Positions 33,168-41,283 of a stretch of 64,000 nt of DNA are shown in pieces. The position numbers and the translations under genes are program-made. This DNA comes from CF-162 sp040882565 (GTDB lineage Bacteria; Chloroflexota; Dehalococcoidia; SM23-28-2; RBG-16-64-32): contig JBBEAZ010000019.1 of the NCBI GenBank assembly GCA_040882565.1, positions 52,082 through 116,081 on the forward strand, written 5' to 3'. Within the stretch, counting starts at the first letter, position 1. The number at the start of each line of letters is the position of its first letter. The notes under the pieces were generated by a model. The model was not told the origin of the DNA and did no database searches. It saw nothing but the letters and a program-made list of their open reading frames with translations.

Positions 33168-34145
33168 CTGTTTTTCCTCCAGACTGATCCCGGCGACAGG
33201 TCAACAAACGACAAGATCGAGGACTGGCTGCTCGATCACGGCTTGACTATCCTCGCGATCGCGATCTTCGTATTCGTCGCCATCGCCCTCGTCAACTTCT
33301 TCGCTCCGCGCCTCGTCAAAGTCGCGACCCGCCGACGACTCGCCGGTAAGCCCGACGAGGAGATCCAACAGGCCACCGAGACGCTCACCCACGTCTTCAC
33401 GCGGACTGGCGGAACGCTGCTGCTCGTGCTGGGCTTCTTCACCTCGCTTCCCGAGATGGGAATCAACATCGGGCCCCTGATCGCAGGCGTCGGCGTCGTC
33501 GGCATCGCCGTCGGCTTCGGGGCACAGAGCCTCGTCAAGGACATCATCGCCGGAATGTTCATCCTCCTCGACAATCAATACGGCAAGGGCGACGTCGTTC
33601 GCATTGCCGGCACCACAGGTCTGGTAGAGGATGTGGGCCTGCGGCGGACGGTGATGCGGGACCTTGACGGCATAGTGCACTACGTACCGAACGGCCAGAT
33701 CACCGTCACCAGCAACTTCACGCAGGAGTTCTCGCGGGTCAACCTGAACGTCCGCGTCGCCTATACCGAAGACCTCGACCGGGCGATGGCGGTCATCAAC
33801 CGCGTCGGCGAGGAGCTTGCGGCAGACCCGGAGTGGAAGGACCTCATCATTACGGCGCCGAAGTGCCTGCGCGTCGACGCGTTCGGTGACTCAGGAATCG
33901 ACATCAAGATCGTCGGCGACGTCCAGCCGATCCGCCAGTGGGAAGTGATGGGAGAGTTGCGGCGGCGTCTGAAGCGCCGCTTCGACGAGGAGGGCATCGA
34001 GATCCCGTTCCCGGGCCGCGTTATGGTGTACGACCCGAAGGCCAGCGCTCCCGTCAAGCTGCCGCCAATCGACACCGAGCCGAGTAAGGACCCACTTCAG
34101 CGGTTGCCGGATAGCGGTGGCGGTTCAGGCGGGCCGCCGGGCTAG
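33168..34145 (+). CDS. Small-conductance mechanosensitive channel (MscS family), CTG start
   Basis: A channel that opens under membrane tension to relieve osmotic stress. The protein, 325 residues from the CTG, has two or three membrane spans; the pore-lining helix is IAGVGVVGIAVGFGAQSLVKDIIAG, split here as the conserved GxxxGFGAQ region, followed by the beta domain (GDVVRIAGTTGLVEDVGLRRT). The only conventional start (TTG at 33243) would cut into the first span. A CTG at 33168 is preceded by AAAGGAG with 8 nt spacing and gives the usual family N-terminus (DWLLDHGLTILAIAIF). The start is thus inferred. The stop overlaps that of convergent corA. Confidence 0.85.
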   Translation: MFFLQTDPGDRSTNDKIEDWLLDHGLTILAIAIFVFVAIALVNFFAPRLVKVATRRRLAGKPDEEIQQATETLTHVFTRTGGTLLLVLGFFTSLPEMGINIGPLIAGVGVVGIAVGFGAQSLVKDIIAGMFILLDNQYGKGDVVRIAGTTGLVEDVGLRRTVMRDLDGIVHYVPNGQITVTSNFTQEFSRVNLNVRVAYTEDLDRAMAVINRVGEELAADPEWKDLIITAPKCLRVDAFGDSGIDIKIVGDVQPIRQWEVMGELRRRLKRRFDEEGIEIPFPGRVMVYDPKASAPVKLPPIDTEPSKDPLQRLPDSGGGSGGPPG

Positions 34146-35143
34146 ATCCAGCGGCGGTAGCGGAAGAACGACAGCATGAGTACGGAGTTCAGGAACATGA
34201 AGATGACGACGGCTGCGAAGCCCCATCCGGCGCCGAAACTGGGGAACTGGTTCTCCTCAAAGTTCATGCCGTAGACGCCGGTGATCACGGTCAGCGGCAG
34301 GAAGACGGTCGCCGTGGCGGTAAGGACCTTCATCACCTCGTTGAGGCGGTTCGAGACGACGGACAAGTAAGTTTGTAAAGCGCCGTCGGCGAGGTCCCTG
34401 AGGCCTTCGACCAAGTACTCGATCCGTACGAGGTGGTCGTAGATGTCGCGGAAGTAAATCGATGTTTCCGCGTGGACAAGTTGCGGGAATTCGTTGCGGG
34501 CGAGGCGGTTCATGATGTCACGCTGAGGCGTCGTCGCGCGGCGGAGGCGCAATGCGTTCCTTTTGACAGTCAAGATCTGCTGAAGTAGCCCCGGCCGGGC
34601 GTGTTCCAGCATCTGCAATTCGACGTTGTCGATCGTATCGTCCACGGCATCGACGATCGGCAGGTATTCGTCGACGAGGGCATCGAGGAGACCGTGGAGC
34701 AGCCACTCCGGGCTGTTTCCTGGTACGCGCTCGCCTCGCTCCAGGCGGCTGCGATAGTTTTCGAGCGCTGGGACCTCAACCTGCCGGCAGCAAACAACGT
34801 AGTTCGCTCCGAGATAAAAATCTACCTCCGCCGCCTCCAACTCCGTGTTCTCGACGTACTCCGTGAGCGCCTGGACGACGATGAAGATGTAGTCGCCATA
34901 GTCATCGATCTTCGCGGGGTCTACCCGTGGAGAGACGCAGTCTTCGATGGTCAGTGGGTGAAAGCCGAAGACGTCGCTCAGCGGCCAGGCGTCCTCAGGA
35001 GAGGTTATGAAGAGATCAATCCACAGCAGACCCTGACCCTTGGAGTCGGCCAGCGCCGCGCGAAGGCCTTCGGCATCGGTGGTGATGGGGTTGCAGGTGC
35101 CGTCGGGCAGGCGCTTCAGTGCGCGGAGGCTGTTGGCTGCCAT
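34142..35143 (-). CDS. corA: CorA family magnesium/cobalt transporter
   Basis: A 333-residue divalent-cation channel. The large N-terminal cytoplasmic domain includes DVFGFHPLTIEDC, and a long helix leads to the two C-terminal spans. The signature YGMNF is at about 291-295 (GMN 292-294) and the protein ends in a basic FRYRRWI facing the cytoplasm, both standard. The loop after GMN (EENQFPSFG) is acidic as in most family members. It is transcribed towards mscS. The start ATG has no clear Shine-Dalgarno sequence. Confidence 0.93.
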   Translation of the reverse strand: MAANSLRALKRLPDGTCNPITTDAEGLRAALADSKGQGLLWIDLFITSPEDAWPLSDVFGFHPLTIEDCVSPRVDPAKIDDYGDYIFIVVQALTEYVENTELEAAEVDFYLGANYVVCCRQVEVPALENYRSRLERGERVPGNSPEWLLHGLLDALVDEYLPIVDAVDDTIDNVELQMLEHARPGLLQQILTVKRNALRLRRATTPQRDIMNRLARNEFPQLVHAETSIYFRDIYDHLVRIEYLVEGLRDLADGALQTYLSVVSNRLNEVMKVLTATATVFLPLTVITGVYGMNFEENQFPSFGAGWGFAAVVIFMFLNSVLMLSFFRYRRWI

Positions 35144-35277
35144 ATCAGGGGCATTCTAGCGCGTGGCGCGTTTACGGGCAGCGGGCGATTTCGGGATTGA
35201 AACGAAGTAGAACCGTGAAGTGTTGTAACAGTTGTAGGACAACGTCGTCTTACATAATGACACCGGAATCAACAAAC

Positions 35278-35454
35278 TATAATTGAGGAACTACAGAGTA
35301 AAACGTCCAATCTCTTTACCAATTGGGTAACCTTTGGAACTTCGGGGGCGTTGTACTCATCAAACATTGACAACTTGAGGGGCGACCTCCTTCTGGTCCG
35401 CCGTCAAGGCGGATAAACAAGAGGCAGTCTGGGGCGGACTGCCTCTTGGCTTTT
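35278..35454 (+). ncRNA. Candidate structured RNA or leader between corA and the cupredoxin gene
   Basis: The 370-nt gap upstream of the cupredoxin gene has a perfect TATAAT (35278-35283) and an intrinsic terminator 150 nt further on. Between them are two more hairpins: GAGG-GGCGA-CCTC near 35376 and TCCGCC-GTCAA-GGCGGA (35397-35413). A 21-codon frame that starts with TTG and ends in LRGDLLLVRRQGG before the terminator is also possible. It could be a small RNA, a peptide gene or an attenuator. It matches no RNA family I can recognise. Confidence 0.35.
35419..35454 (+). terminator. Intrinsic terminator
   Basis: An 11-bp perfect stem, AAGAGGCAGTC and GACTGCCTCTT, with a 7-nt loop, followed by GGCTTTTG. 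It ends the candidate RNA and insulates the cupredoxin gene. Confidence 0.8.
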
Positions 35455-35513
35455 GTAGAGCGCAAGACCAGATGCGGCGCGGTAACGTATCCTTCGTACA
35501 AAGGAGGCCCCCA

Positions 35514-36095
35514 ATGCGCACACGACTCCCCTTGCTCCTGACCTTTGTCATCCTGATGAGCGTCGCGGTCGCGCTCGGCCTCGCCGGACGGCCGGCGAAT
35601 GCTGCGACGATTGGCGTCGCGGTCGATGACAACTACTTCTGCGCTCCAGCGTTCGAGGGCGCAGTCTGTACGACGACCATCACAGCCGGGGACGCGGTGA
35701 CCTGGACTGTCAGCGGTTCGACCCACACAGTCACCCAGTGCGACGCAGCGTATGCGAATTGCCCGCCTGGCGGGGGCTTCAACTCGGGACCGGTGGAGGC
35801 CGGCGGGACCTTTTCACAGACGTTCGCCGCAGCCGGAGACATCTACTATCGTTGCGATCTTCACCCCAGCGAGATGATGGGCAAGATCGTCGTGCAGGCG
35901 CCGACGCCATCGCCCACACCTGTCCCTGCGGGGCAGACGCCCGGACCCACGGCCACACCTGGTGGGGTGCCGAAGACAGGTGGACAGCCGCTGGACACTG
36001 ATTCGCTGCCGCTATTCATGGTCGCCCTCGCGCTTGGCGGGGTGCTGATGGTGGCGGGTGGCTCGACGGTGTTAGCGGCGCGGAGGATCGACTAG
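35514..36095 (+). CDS. Secreted cupredoxin (plastocyanin-like) with C-terminal anchor
   Basis: A 193-residue type I copper protein. A signal peptide covers about residues 1-30 (cleavage near ANA-AT). Copper ligands fit His71 in STHTV and the C-terminal loop CDLHPSEMM (Cys114, His117, Met121 or Met122). Extra cysteines at 43, 52, 76 and 83 could form disulfides. A Pro/Thr linker leads to VPKTGG (152-157), a hydrophobic span (about 165-187) and AARRID, the layout of a sortase anchor with Val replacing Leu of LPxTG. AAAGGAGG lies 6 nt before the chosen ATG. It probably carries electrons at the cell surface. Confidence 0.85.
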   Translation: MRTRLPLLLTFVILMSVAVALGLAGRPANAATIGVAVDDNYFCAPAFEGAVCTTTITAGDAVTWTVSGSTHTVTQCDAAYANCPPGGGFNSGPVEAGGTFSQTFAAAGDIYYRCDLHPSEMMGKIVVQAPTPSPTPVPAGQTPGPTATPGGVPKTGGQPLDTDSLPLFMVALALGGVLMVAGGSTVLAARRID

Positions 36096-36682
36096 GCGCA
36101 CTTCTCCTGGAGCAGTGCGGTGATCTCGTCGATCGTCGCATCGCGCCATGAGCCCCAGACCGGCCCTTGCTGGAACTCGTCGTAGCGGCGCCGCATCTCG
36201 ATGTGGTCCTTCTCGCGGTCGAGTCCCTCGAACAGCTCCTGGATCTGGCCCAGTTCAGTGTCGGCCTTCGCCGGCCGCTCGATCCAATGGGTGATGTAAC
36301 GGTTGTCCTTCGTGTAGAACACGACGGTGGGGATCGATTCATGCTGGCCGTTCTTGAGGAACTCCTGCATGATGTCCTTGTTGTCGTCCCGGGGGAAGAA
36401 TCGCAGATCCCAGCCGGCCGCCTCCGCCATTCGCTGGAGTACGCCGGCGCCGCGGAAGACATCCGGGCACCAATCTTCTCCGAGAGCCAGGACGCGAACC
36501 GGACCATTCTCCTTTTGCGCGAGTTCCTTCAGGACAGAGGCTTTGTCACCGGGGACGGAGGTCGCCGCGTAGTTGTACTCGAATTTCGGAATGTTGCGCT
36601 TGACATGTGCCATCCAGGCTTCCCACGTCATGCCGCTGTCGAAGCGTTCGGGCGTCACCACGCTCTCTTTGGACTGGGTCAT
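36092..36682 (-). CDS. Thioredoxin-like protein with a single active-site cysteine
   Basis: A 196-residue protein with a thioredoxin fold of the thioredoxin_9 kind. The position of the redox motif reads EDWCPDV: Cys72 is present, but the second cysteine of CxxC is absent, Asp-Val taking its place. SIPTVVFYTKDNRY supplies the cis-proline strand. The first 60 residues form an unusual N-terminal extension. With one cysteine it cannot do ordinary dithiol exchange; a monothiol or binding role is likelier. The ATG overlaps the mazG stop by 4 nt, so it belongs to that operon. Confidence 0.75.
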   Translation of the reverse strand: MTQSKESVVTPERFDSGMTWEAWMAHVKRNIPKFEYNYAATSVPGDKASVLKELAQKENGPVRVLALGEDWCPDVFRGAGVLQRMAEAAGWDLRFFPRDDNKDIMQEFLKNGQHESIPTVVFYTKDNRYITHWIERPAKADTELGQIQELFEGLDREKDHIEMRRRYDEFQQGPVWGSWRDATIDEITALLQEKCA

Positions 36683-37488
36683 CGGTCTTCCTCCTTCAAC
36701 GCGTACTGCTTGGGGCTTTTCGACTTCGCTTCTTCCCAGAGTGTCAGCTTCGTTTGGAGATCGGCTTGGAGGAGGTCGACGGAACGCTCGCCTGCAACCT
36801 GCTCGACGTAACGGAACCGCTTACTGAAGCCGCCACATGTCGAGCGCAAGGCTTCCTCGGCATCCACATCGAGGAAGCGGGCGAGGTTTGCAAGAGCGAA
36901 GAGAGCGTCGCCTGTCTCTGCGCGGCGTTCCTCCGGCGTTGCGGCTGCGCGCAGCTCCGAGAGCTCCTCGTGCACGGCGTCCCACGCTTGCTCTTCGGTG
37001 TCCCATTGGAAGCCCGTTTTGCCCGCCCGGCGCTGGATCGTTTGGGCCTGCGAAAGTGCGGGGAGAGTGGGCGGCACGCCGGCGAGGGCCGAGGCGCCGT
37101 TGCGCTCTCCACGCTTGATCTCTTCCCACTGCTCGACGACGGCGTCGGGCGTCTCAGCGACCGCTTCGCCGAAGACGTGAGGATGGCGTCTCACGAGCTT
37201 GGTGGCGATCCCCTCGATGACGTCGGCCATCACGAACTCCCTGGACTCTTCCGAGATCTGCGTCTGGAGCACGATCTGGAGGAGGAGGTCGCCCAGTTCT
37301 TCCTTGAGCTTGGCCGGGTCCCCCTCGTCGAGCGCGGACAGGGTTTCGCTCGCCTCCTCTGTGAGGTGGTGGCGAAGGCTCTGGTGAGTCTGTACGCGGT
37401 CCCACGGGCAGCCGTCCGGGCTGCGCAGTACAGCGATGAGGCGCCGCAGGCCGGCGAACGTTCGGATTTGACGCTCGGGTTGTGTCAT
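36679..37488 (-). CDS. mazG: MazG family nucleoside triphosphate pyrophosphohydrolase
   Basis: A 269-residue protein with the two tandem MazG domains of the bacterial enzyme, which removes aberrant or surplus NTPs. The first domain shows LRSPDGCPWDRVQTHQSLRHH and the metal motif EEASE...EELGDLLLQIVLQ (E-x-x-E then E-x-x-D). The second shows GFQWDTEEQAWDAVHEELSEL and ETGDALFALANLARFL. Two further ATGs lie within 21 nt upstream, close to a minus-strand TATGAT box (37508-37513), so the exact start is uncertain. The thioredoxin-like gene overlaps its end. Confidence 0.9.
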   Translation of the reverse strand: MTQPERQIRTFAGLRRLIAVLRSPDGCPWDRVQTHQSLRHHLTEEASETLSALDEGDPAKLKEELGDLLLQIVLQTQISEESREFVMADVIEGIATKLVRRHPHVFGEAVAETPDAVVEQWEEIKRGERNGASALAGVPPTLPALSQAQTIQRRAGKTGFQWDTEEQAWDAVHEELSELRAAATPEERRAETGDALFALANLARFLDVDAEEALRSTCGGFSKRFRYVEQVAGERSVDLLQADLQTKLTLWEEAKSKSPKQYALKEEDR

Positions 37489-37530
37489 TGGAGTACTGCC
37501 CATCGCCATCATAACCGGTCGCGAAAATTG

Positions 37531-37560
37531 TTGACAAAAGTTCGCGATAGTTCCTACGAT
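37531..37560 (+). promoter_or_regulatory. Strong promoter of the DUF1461 gene
   Basis: TTGACA (37531-37536) and TACGAT (37555-37560) are 18 nt apart. The -10 box ends 12 nt before the ATG, and there is no Shine-Dalgarno sequence between. A minus-strand TATGAT facing mazG (37508-37513) lies just behind it, making a divergent promoter pair. Confidence 0.65.
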
Positions 37561-37572
37561 GGATTCGGGCAA

Positions 37573-38379
37573 ATGTTCGAAAGCAGACGCGAGAACGACC
37601 TTGGCCTCGTACGGGTTCTCATCATTGGCGCCTTCATCCTCGCCGTGCCTCTCGCGCTCATCACGACAACGATTCGAGCCGCGATTTCCGAGCCTGCCGT
37701 CTACGACTACGCGGTCAAGCACTACAACGCCCACGAAGTCTCCGGCATCCCTGAGCCGGAGCTGCTCCGCGCAAACGATGAGATCCACCGCTATCTCGTC
37801 GGCGACTACAACGGGCCGCTGGCCATAGGGGTGCAATACAAAGACGGCACCAGCGGATCGCTATTCAACGTGCGGGAGACGGCGCACATGGCGGATGTGC
37901 GAAATCTGGTGCGGGCCATGTTCGTCGTCCAGCTCGGCGCCCTCGCCGCGGTCTTAGCGCTGGCGGTGATAATGGTTGTCCTGTGGCCGCCGCGGGCGCT
38001 CGCCGCCGCGGCCCTCTACGGGTCGGTTCTTACGGGCGCGGTTCTGGCTATGGCTGGATTCCTGGCATTGACCGGCTTCGACGCCGCCTGGTCGCAGTTC
38101 CACGGCATCGCCTTCACGAACGACCTCTGGGAGCTCGATCCACGCAAGGACCATCTGATCCAGATGTACCCCGAGGCATTCTGGCAACAGGCTACGACAG
38201 TAATCGGCGGCATGATTGCGCTGGAGGCCTGTCTGATTGCGCTGGTATCCGGAATTTACCTGCACAAGACGCGCCCGCAGCCCGAGACTGATCTGCCGGT
38301 GAAGCCGCAGCCGGCACTGCCCGGGCGACCGGGCCACGCCCGCCTGGCGCCGCCGGACCCGCGTCACTACCTTCGCTAG
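37573..38379 (+). CDS. DUF1461 (TIGR01906) integral membrane protein
   Basis: A 268-residue membrane protein with spans at about 14-36, 120-140, 145-168 and 210-230. Family features are the extracytoplasmic loop ending RETAHMADVRNLV and FTNDLWELDPRKDHLIQMYPEAFW before the last span, which fit the TIGR01906/DUF1461 family, found in Firmicutes and Chloroflexota. No function is established. A Pro-rich basic tail follows. The frame is open far upstream on the strand opposite mazG, but the ATG after the TTGACA/TACGAT promoter marks the real start. Confidence 0.8.
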   Translation: MFESRRENDLGLVRVLIIGAFILAVPLALITTTIRAAISEPAVYDYAVKHYNAHEVSGIPEPELLRANDEIHRYLVGDYNGPLAIGVQYKDGTSGSLFNVRETAHMADVRNLVRAMFVVQLGALAAVLALAVIMVVLWPPRALAAAALYGSVLTGAVLAMAGFLALTGFDAAWSQFHGIAFTNDLWELDPRKDHLIQMYPEAFWQQATTVIGGMIALEACLIALVSGIYLHKTRPQPETDLPVKPQPALPGRPGHARLAPPDPRHYLR

Positions 38380-38398
38380 TCCAGTACAATCCCACCCG

Positions 38399-38902
38399 AT
38401 GATGTCCGCCAACGACGTTCATGACGTCATGGACGCGCTCTCACACGCCGGCTGCAAAGCCTGGCTCGACGGCGGCTGGGCAGTCGACGCTGCGCTCGGT
38501 GAACAGACCCGCGACCATGACGACCTCGACCTCGTCGTCGAACTCGATGCCATCCAGGCGATCGAGACGGCGCTGGCGCCCCTTGGATATCGGATGCGCG
38601 ATGACGAACGTCCCATTCGCGTCGTTCTGGCCAGCGAGGACGGCCGTAGGGTCGACGCGCACACCGTCGTCTTCGACGAAGGGGGAGGGGGCGTCCAGCC
38701 TCAACCGAACGGCGGCACGTTCCGCTATCCGCCGGAGGGATTCGCTGTCTTTGGCAAGATCGGCAGGCGAGAGTTGCCCTGTCTGAGCGTTGAAGTGCAA
38801 CTCATGTGCCACATGGGTTATGAGCCGGATGAGAAGGATATGCAGGACATGCGGCTTCTTGCTGCGCGGTTCGGGCTGAAGCTGCCGAGTGTGTACAGCT
38901 AG
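38399..38902 (+). CDS. Nucleotidyltransferase (LinB/AadA-like domain)
   Basis: A 167-residue protein of the polymerase beta-like nucleotidyltransferase fold. It has the family's GGWAVDAALGEQTRDHDDLDL (25-45), in which the Asp residues after TRDH bind metal. Lincosamide nucleotidyltransferase LinB and many proteins of unknown target share this region, so antibiotic resistance should not be assumed. TACAAT ends 8 nt before the first of two adjacent ATGs. It is 19 nt downstream of the DUF1461 gene but appears to have its own promoter. The stop codon overlaps that of convergent FmdB-like gene. Confidence 0.8.
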   Translation: MMSANDVHDVMDALSHAGCKAWLDGGWAVDAALGEQTRDHDDLDLVVELDAIQAIETALAPLGYRMRDDERPIRVVLASEDGRRVDAHTVVFDEGGGGVQPQPNGGTFRYPPEGFAVFGKIGRRELPCLSVEVQLMCHMGYEPDEKDMQDMRLLAARFGLKLPSVYS

Positions 38903-39132
38903 TTGTTGAAGCTGCCGCACTGGCAGCCGTCCGCACAACCACCACAGCCGGCGCCACCAACCGGGGCGGCCTCGCCGTACTCGTCCTTCGTCAACGCGGC
39001 GAATGCGGACAGCACGCGGTGCGAAGACGCGTGGCCGCGCGGGCAGTCTGCAGGGTCGTCCATCCGCGCGGATTGGCGGAGAGCCTCGAAGCGGGTCTCA
39101 CAGTTATCGCAAACGTACTCATAGAGTGGCAT
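38899..39132 (-). CDS. FmdB family zinc-ribbon protein
   Basis: A 77-residue protein with the FmdB opening MPLYEYVCDNCETRFEALR (Cys8, Cys11). The second knuckle is degenerate: Cys30 in DCPRGH has a His in place of the partner Cys. The C-terminus contains a dense cysteine cluster, GCGGCADGCQCG, common in this family and possibly a metal site. The family is named after a putative regulator of formamidase, but its function is generally unknown. A TAGCAT box ends exactly 10 nt before the ATG. Confidence 0.85.
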   Translation of the reverse strand: MPLYEYVCDNCETRFEALRQSARMDDPADCPRGHASSHRVLSAFAALTKDEYGEAAPVGGAGCGGCADGCQCGSFNN

Positions 39133-39213
39133 CTCACCTTCGATGCTACGTCCGCTGGATTCCCGCCGTCAAATTGCTGCGCGACACGGTCGGCAAGCGT
39201 AGAATTCGCTCCC

Positions 39214-39655
39214 GTGACACCCATGATTCGTGCGGCAACTCCAGATGACTTCGATCCGATTCTCAAACTGTGGTCCTCGATCGAACGACACACGGCACTG
39301 CCGGACACGATCGAGCTACTGCAGCAGTTTCACGAATTTTCGCCAGACCTCTTCCTCGTCGCCGAGACCGACGGCCGGATCGTCGGCACGATCATTGGCG
39401 GCTGGGATGGCTGGCGAGGCCATATCGCTCGGCTGGCAACGGATCCGTCTGTCCGTCGGCAGGGCTTGGCAAGGAAGCTGGTGGCCGAGGTCGAGTGCCG
39501 GCTGCGCGAACGCGGCGTAAAGCGGATCTACGCTCTTGCCGACCGTCGCAGCGAGCTCGCCATCCCATTCTGGGAAGCCGCGGGCTACCAGAGCAGCGAT
39601 AGCATTATCCAGTACTCACGCAACATGGAAGTTATGAAAAAGCGGCGGTCAGAAT
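39214..39655 (+). CDS. GNAT family N-acetyltransferase (3' end lost in assembly gap)
   Basis: About 147 residues are readable before the run of N. The acetyl-CoA loop is DPSVRRQGLARKLVAEVECRL and the fold closes with IPFWEAAGYQSSDSIIQYSR, so nearly the whole domain is present and only a few terminal codons are missing. It resembles RimI-like or general GNAT enzymes; the substrate is unknown. A TAGAAT box ends 8 nt before a GTG, which was chosen as start; an ATG three codons later begins the conserved part (MIRAATPDDF). Confidence 0.8.
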
Positions 39656-39690
39656 NNNNNNNNNNCCCCCCCCCCCCCCCCCCCCCCCCC
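39656..39690. other. Assembly gap: 10 N followed by 25 C
   Basis: Ten undetermined bases are followed by a pure run of 25 C and then by normal sequence. The run is most likely an assembly or sequencing artefact. It separates the acetyltransferase gene from the 3' end of rpoD, so a terminator for either gene could be hidden here. Confidence 0.9.
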
Positions 39691-39714
39691 GCTTCTCTCG
39701 TTGCTACTTGCCAT

Positions 39715-41283
39715 CTACTCGAGGTAGTCCTTTAACTTCTTGCTCCGGCTCGGGTGCCGCAGCTTCCGTAGGGCTTTCGCTTCGATCTGCCGGATCCGTT
39801 CGCGGGTCACGTTGAACTCGCGCCCGACCTCTTCCAGCGTGCGACTGCGGCCGTCCTCGAGCCCGAAGCGCAGGACGAGCACCTTCTGTTCACGTGGCGT
39901 CAGCGTGCCGACTACCTCCTGTACCTGCTCCTTGAGGAGCTGGTGCGAGGCAGCCTCCGCCGGCGCCATCGTCCCCTGGTCCTCGATGAAGTCGCCCAGA
40001 TGCGAGTCCTCTTCCTCACCGATTGGGGTTTCCAGCGAGACCGGCTCCTGCGAGACCTTGATGATCTCGCGGACCTTCTCCGGCACGATCTCCATCCCTT
40101 TGCCGATCTCCTCGCTCGTCGGCTCGCGGCCGTACTCCTGGACGAGACGGCGACTGATCCGGACGAGCTTGTTGATCGTCTCAACCATGTGCACCGGGAT
40201 GCGGATCGTGCGTGCCTGGTCGGCGATGGCCCTGGTGATGGCCTGGCGGATCCACCACGTTGCGTACGTGCTGAACTTGAAGCCTTTGCGGTAGTCAAAC
40301 TTCTCGACCGCGCGGATCAGGCCGATGTTGCCTTCCTGGATCAGGTCCAGCAGAGACATGCCGCGGCCGATGTACTTCTTGGCGACGCTGACGACGAGAC
40401 GCAAGTTGGCCTCAGTCAGGCGCTTTTCGGCCTGGAAGCCATCTTCCTTCAGGCGCTGGAAGTGTGACTTGATCTCTTTCTCGTGCGACGTCAGCCTGTC
40501 GGCCAGATCCTCGGGCGGCTCCGCAAATCTCTTCTCGCTGCCCATTTCTTTGTAAGCCCAGCCGAGGAACTCCGGCTTGGGTACACGCGTGGCGATTGAC
40601 ACGCGGACGGGCAGGCGGTCGGCCTCTTCATCGTCTAGTTTGAGGGCCGTCCTGAGCTTTGCGACCATATCCAGGTCAAGCTCGCCGTCGATGATCTTGC
40701 GGAAATCCTCGTTCTCGACGAGCAGCGGGATCGTCAGCTTGTTCAGCCCGAGGTCTTTCTGGATGAACTCGATCGGCTTGCGGAGCGACCGCAGCTCGGC
40801 GGCCATCCGCGCGAGCACATCGACGCCGCGGGGGTTGCGGCCTGTCTCTTTCATGTGGTCGTCTTCTAGCCGCTGGATGTAGTCGCCGTATTCCATGGCG
40901 CGAGCAAGCCGCTTTTCGTCGTCAGCCGTCAGCAGGCTGACCTTGCCGATCTCGCGCAAGTACATGCGGACCGGGTCGTCGATGCCCTCTTCAAGCTCGA
41001 GTTCGGCGGTTTCCGCGTCTGCCGGTTCGGCCTTGTCGGCGCCGCCCCACTCTTCGATGTCGAGCGAGCCGCGCGCGGGGGCGACGCGCGGCGCGGCGGG
41101 TGCGTCGTCGTCCGAAAGGTCGGCGTCGGTGACTTTTAAAGCCTGGGGTTCGCGGTCGTCGTCGTCGCTGTCGGAATCGCTGTCTTCGTCGACGGCGTCA
41201 TCCATCAGGTCATCCGCCAGTTGGCTGCGCCGCTGACGTCGTTGGTGAAGCTCTTTTTCTTCGTAGTTAGTTACCATTAACAC
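39715..41283 (-). CDS. rpoD: RNA polymerase primary sigma factor (RpoD/SigA)
   Basis: A 522-residue group 1 sigma factor. An acidic N-terminal stretch (about 20-100) is followed by region 1.2 (DDPVRMYLREIGKVSLL), region 2 with GFKFSTYATWWIRQAITRA, which recognises and melts the -10 box, region 3, and region 4.2 (TLEEVGREFNVTRERIRQIE), which reads the -35. The gene overlaps the end of dnaG by 17 nt, the classical primase-sigma arrangement. ATGs exist at the first and third codons. Its target -10 hexamer fits the many TAnnnT boxes seen in the window. Confidence 0.97.
   Translation of the reverse strand: MLMVTNYEEKELHQRRQRRSQLADDLMDDAVDEDSDSDSDDDDREPQALKVTDADLSDDDAPAAPRVAPARGSLDIEEWGGADKAEPADAETAELELEEGIDDPVRMYLREIGKVSLLTADDEKRLARAMEYGDYIQRLEDDHMKETGRNPRGVDVLARMAAELRSLRKPIEFIQKDLGLNKLTIPLLVENEDFRKIIDGELDLDMVAKLRTALKLDDEEADRLPVRVSIATRVPKPEFLGWAYKEMGSEKRFAEPPEDLADRLTSHEKEIKSHFQRLKEDGFQAEKRLTEANLRLVVSVAKKYIGRGMSLLDLIQEGNIGLIRAVEKFDYRKGFKFSTYATWWIRQAITRAIADQARTIRIPVHMVETINKLVRISRRLVQEYGREPTSEEIGKGMEIVPEKVREIIKVSQEPVSLETPIGEEEDSHLGDFIEDQGTMAPAEAASHQLLKEQVQEVVGTLTPREQKVLVLRFGLEDGRSRTLEEVGREFNVTRERIRQIEAKALRKLRHPSRSKKLKDYLE

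Noticed and set aside
35316..35726. A 136-codon frame on the minus strand opposite the cupredoxin start
   Set aside because: It runs antisense through a signal peptide region and a terminator and has no recognisable domain.
36607..37572. A long N-terminal extension of the DUF1461 protein
   Set aside because: This stretch is antisense to mazG, shows no membrane or domain features, and a strong promoter lies just before the internal ATG.
38399..38902. Antibiotic resistance gene (lincosamide nucleotidyltransferase)
   Set aside because: Only the general fold motif is shared. Many uncharacterised proteins have it, and no mobile-element context is present.
39666..39690. Run of 25 C as a biological homopolymer or phase-variable tract
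   Set aside because: It directly follows ten N and lies outside a coding frame. This is the pattern of an assembly join or sequencing artefact.
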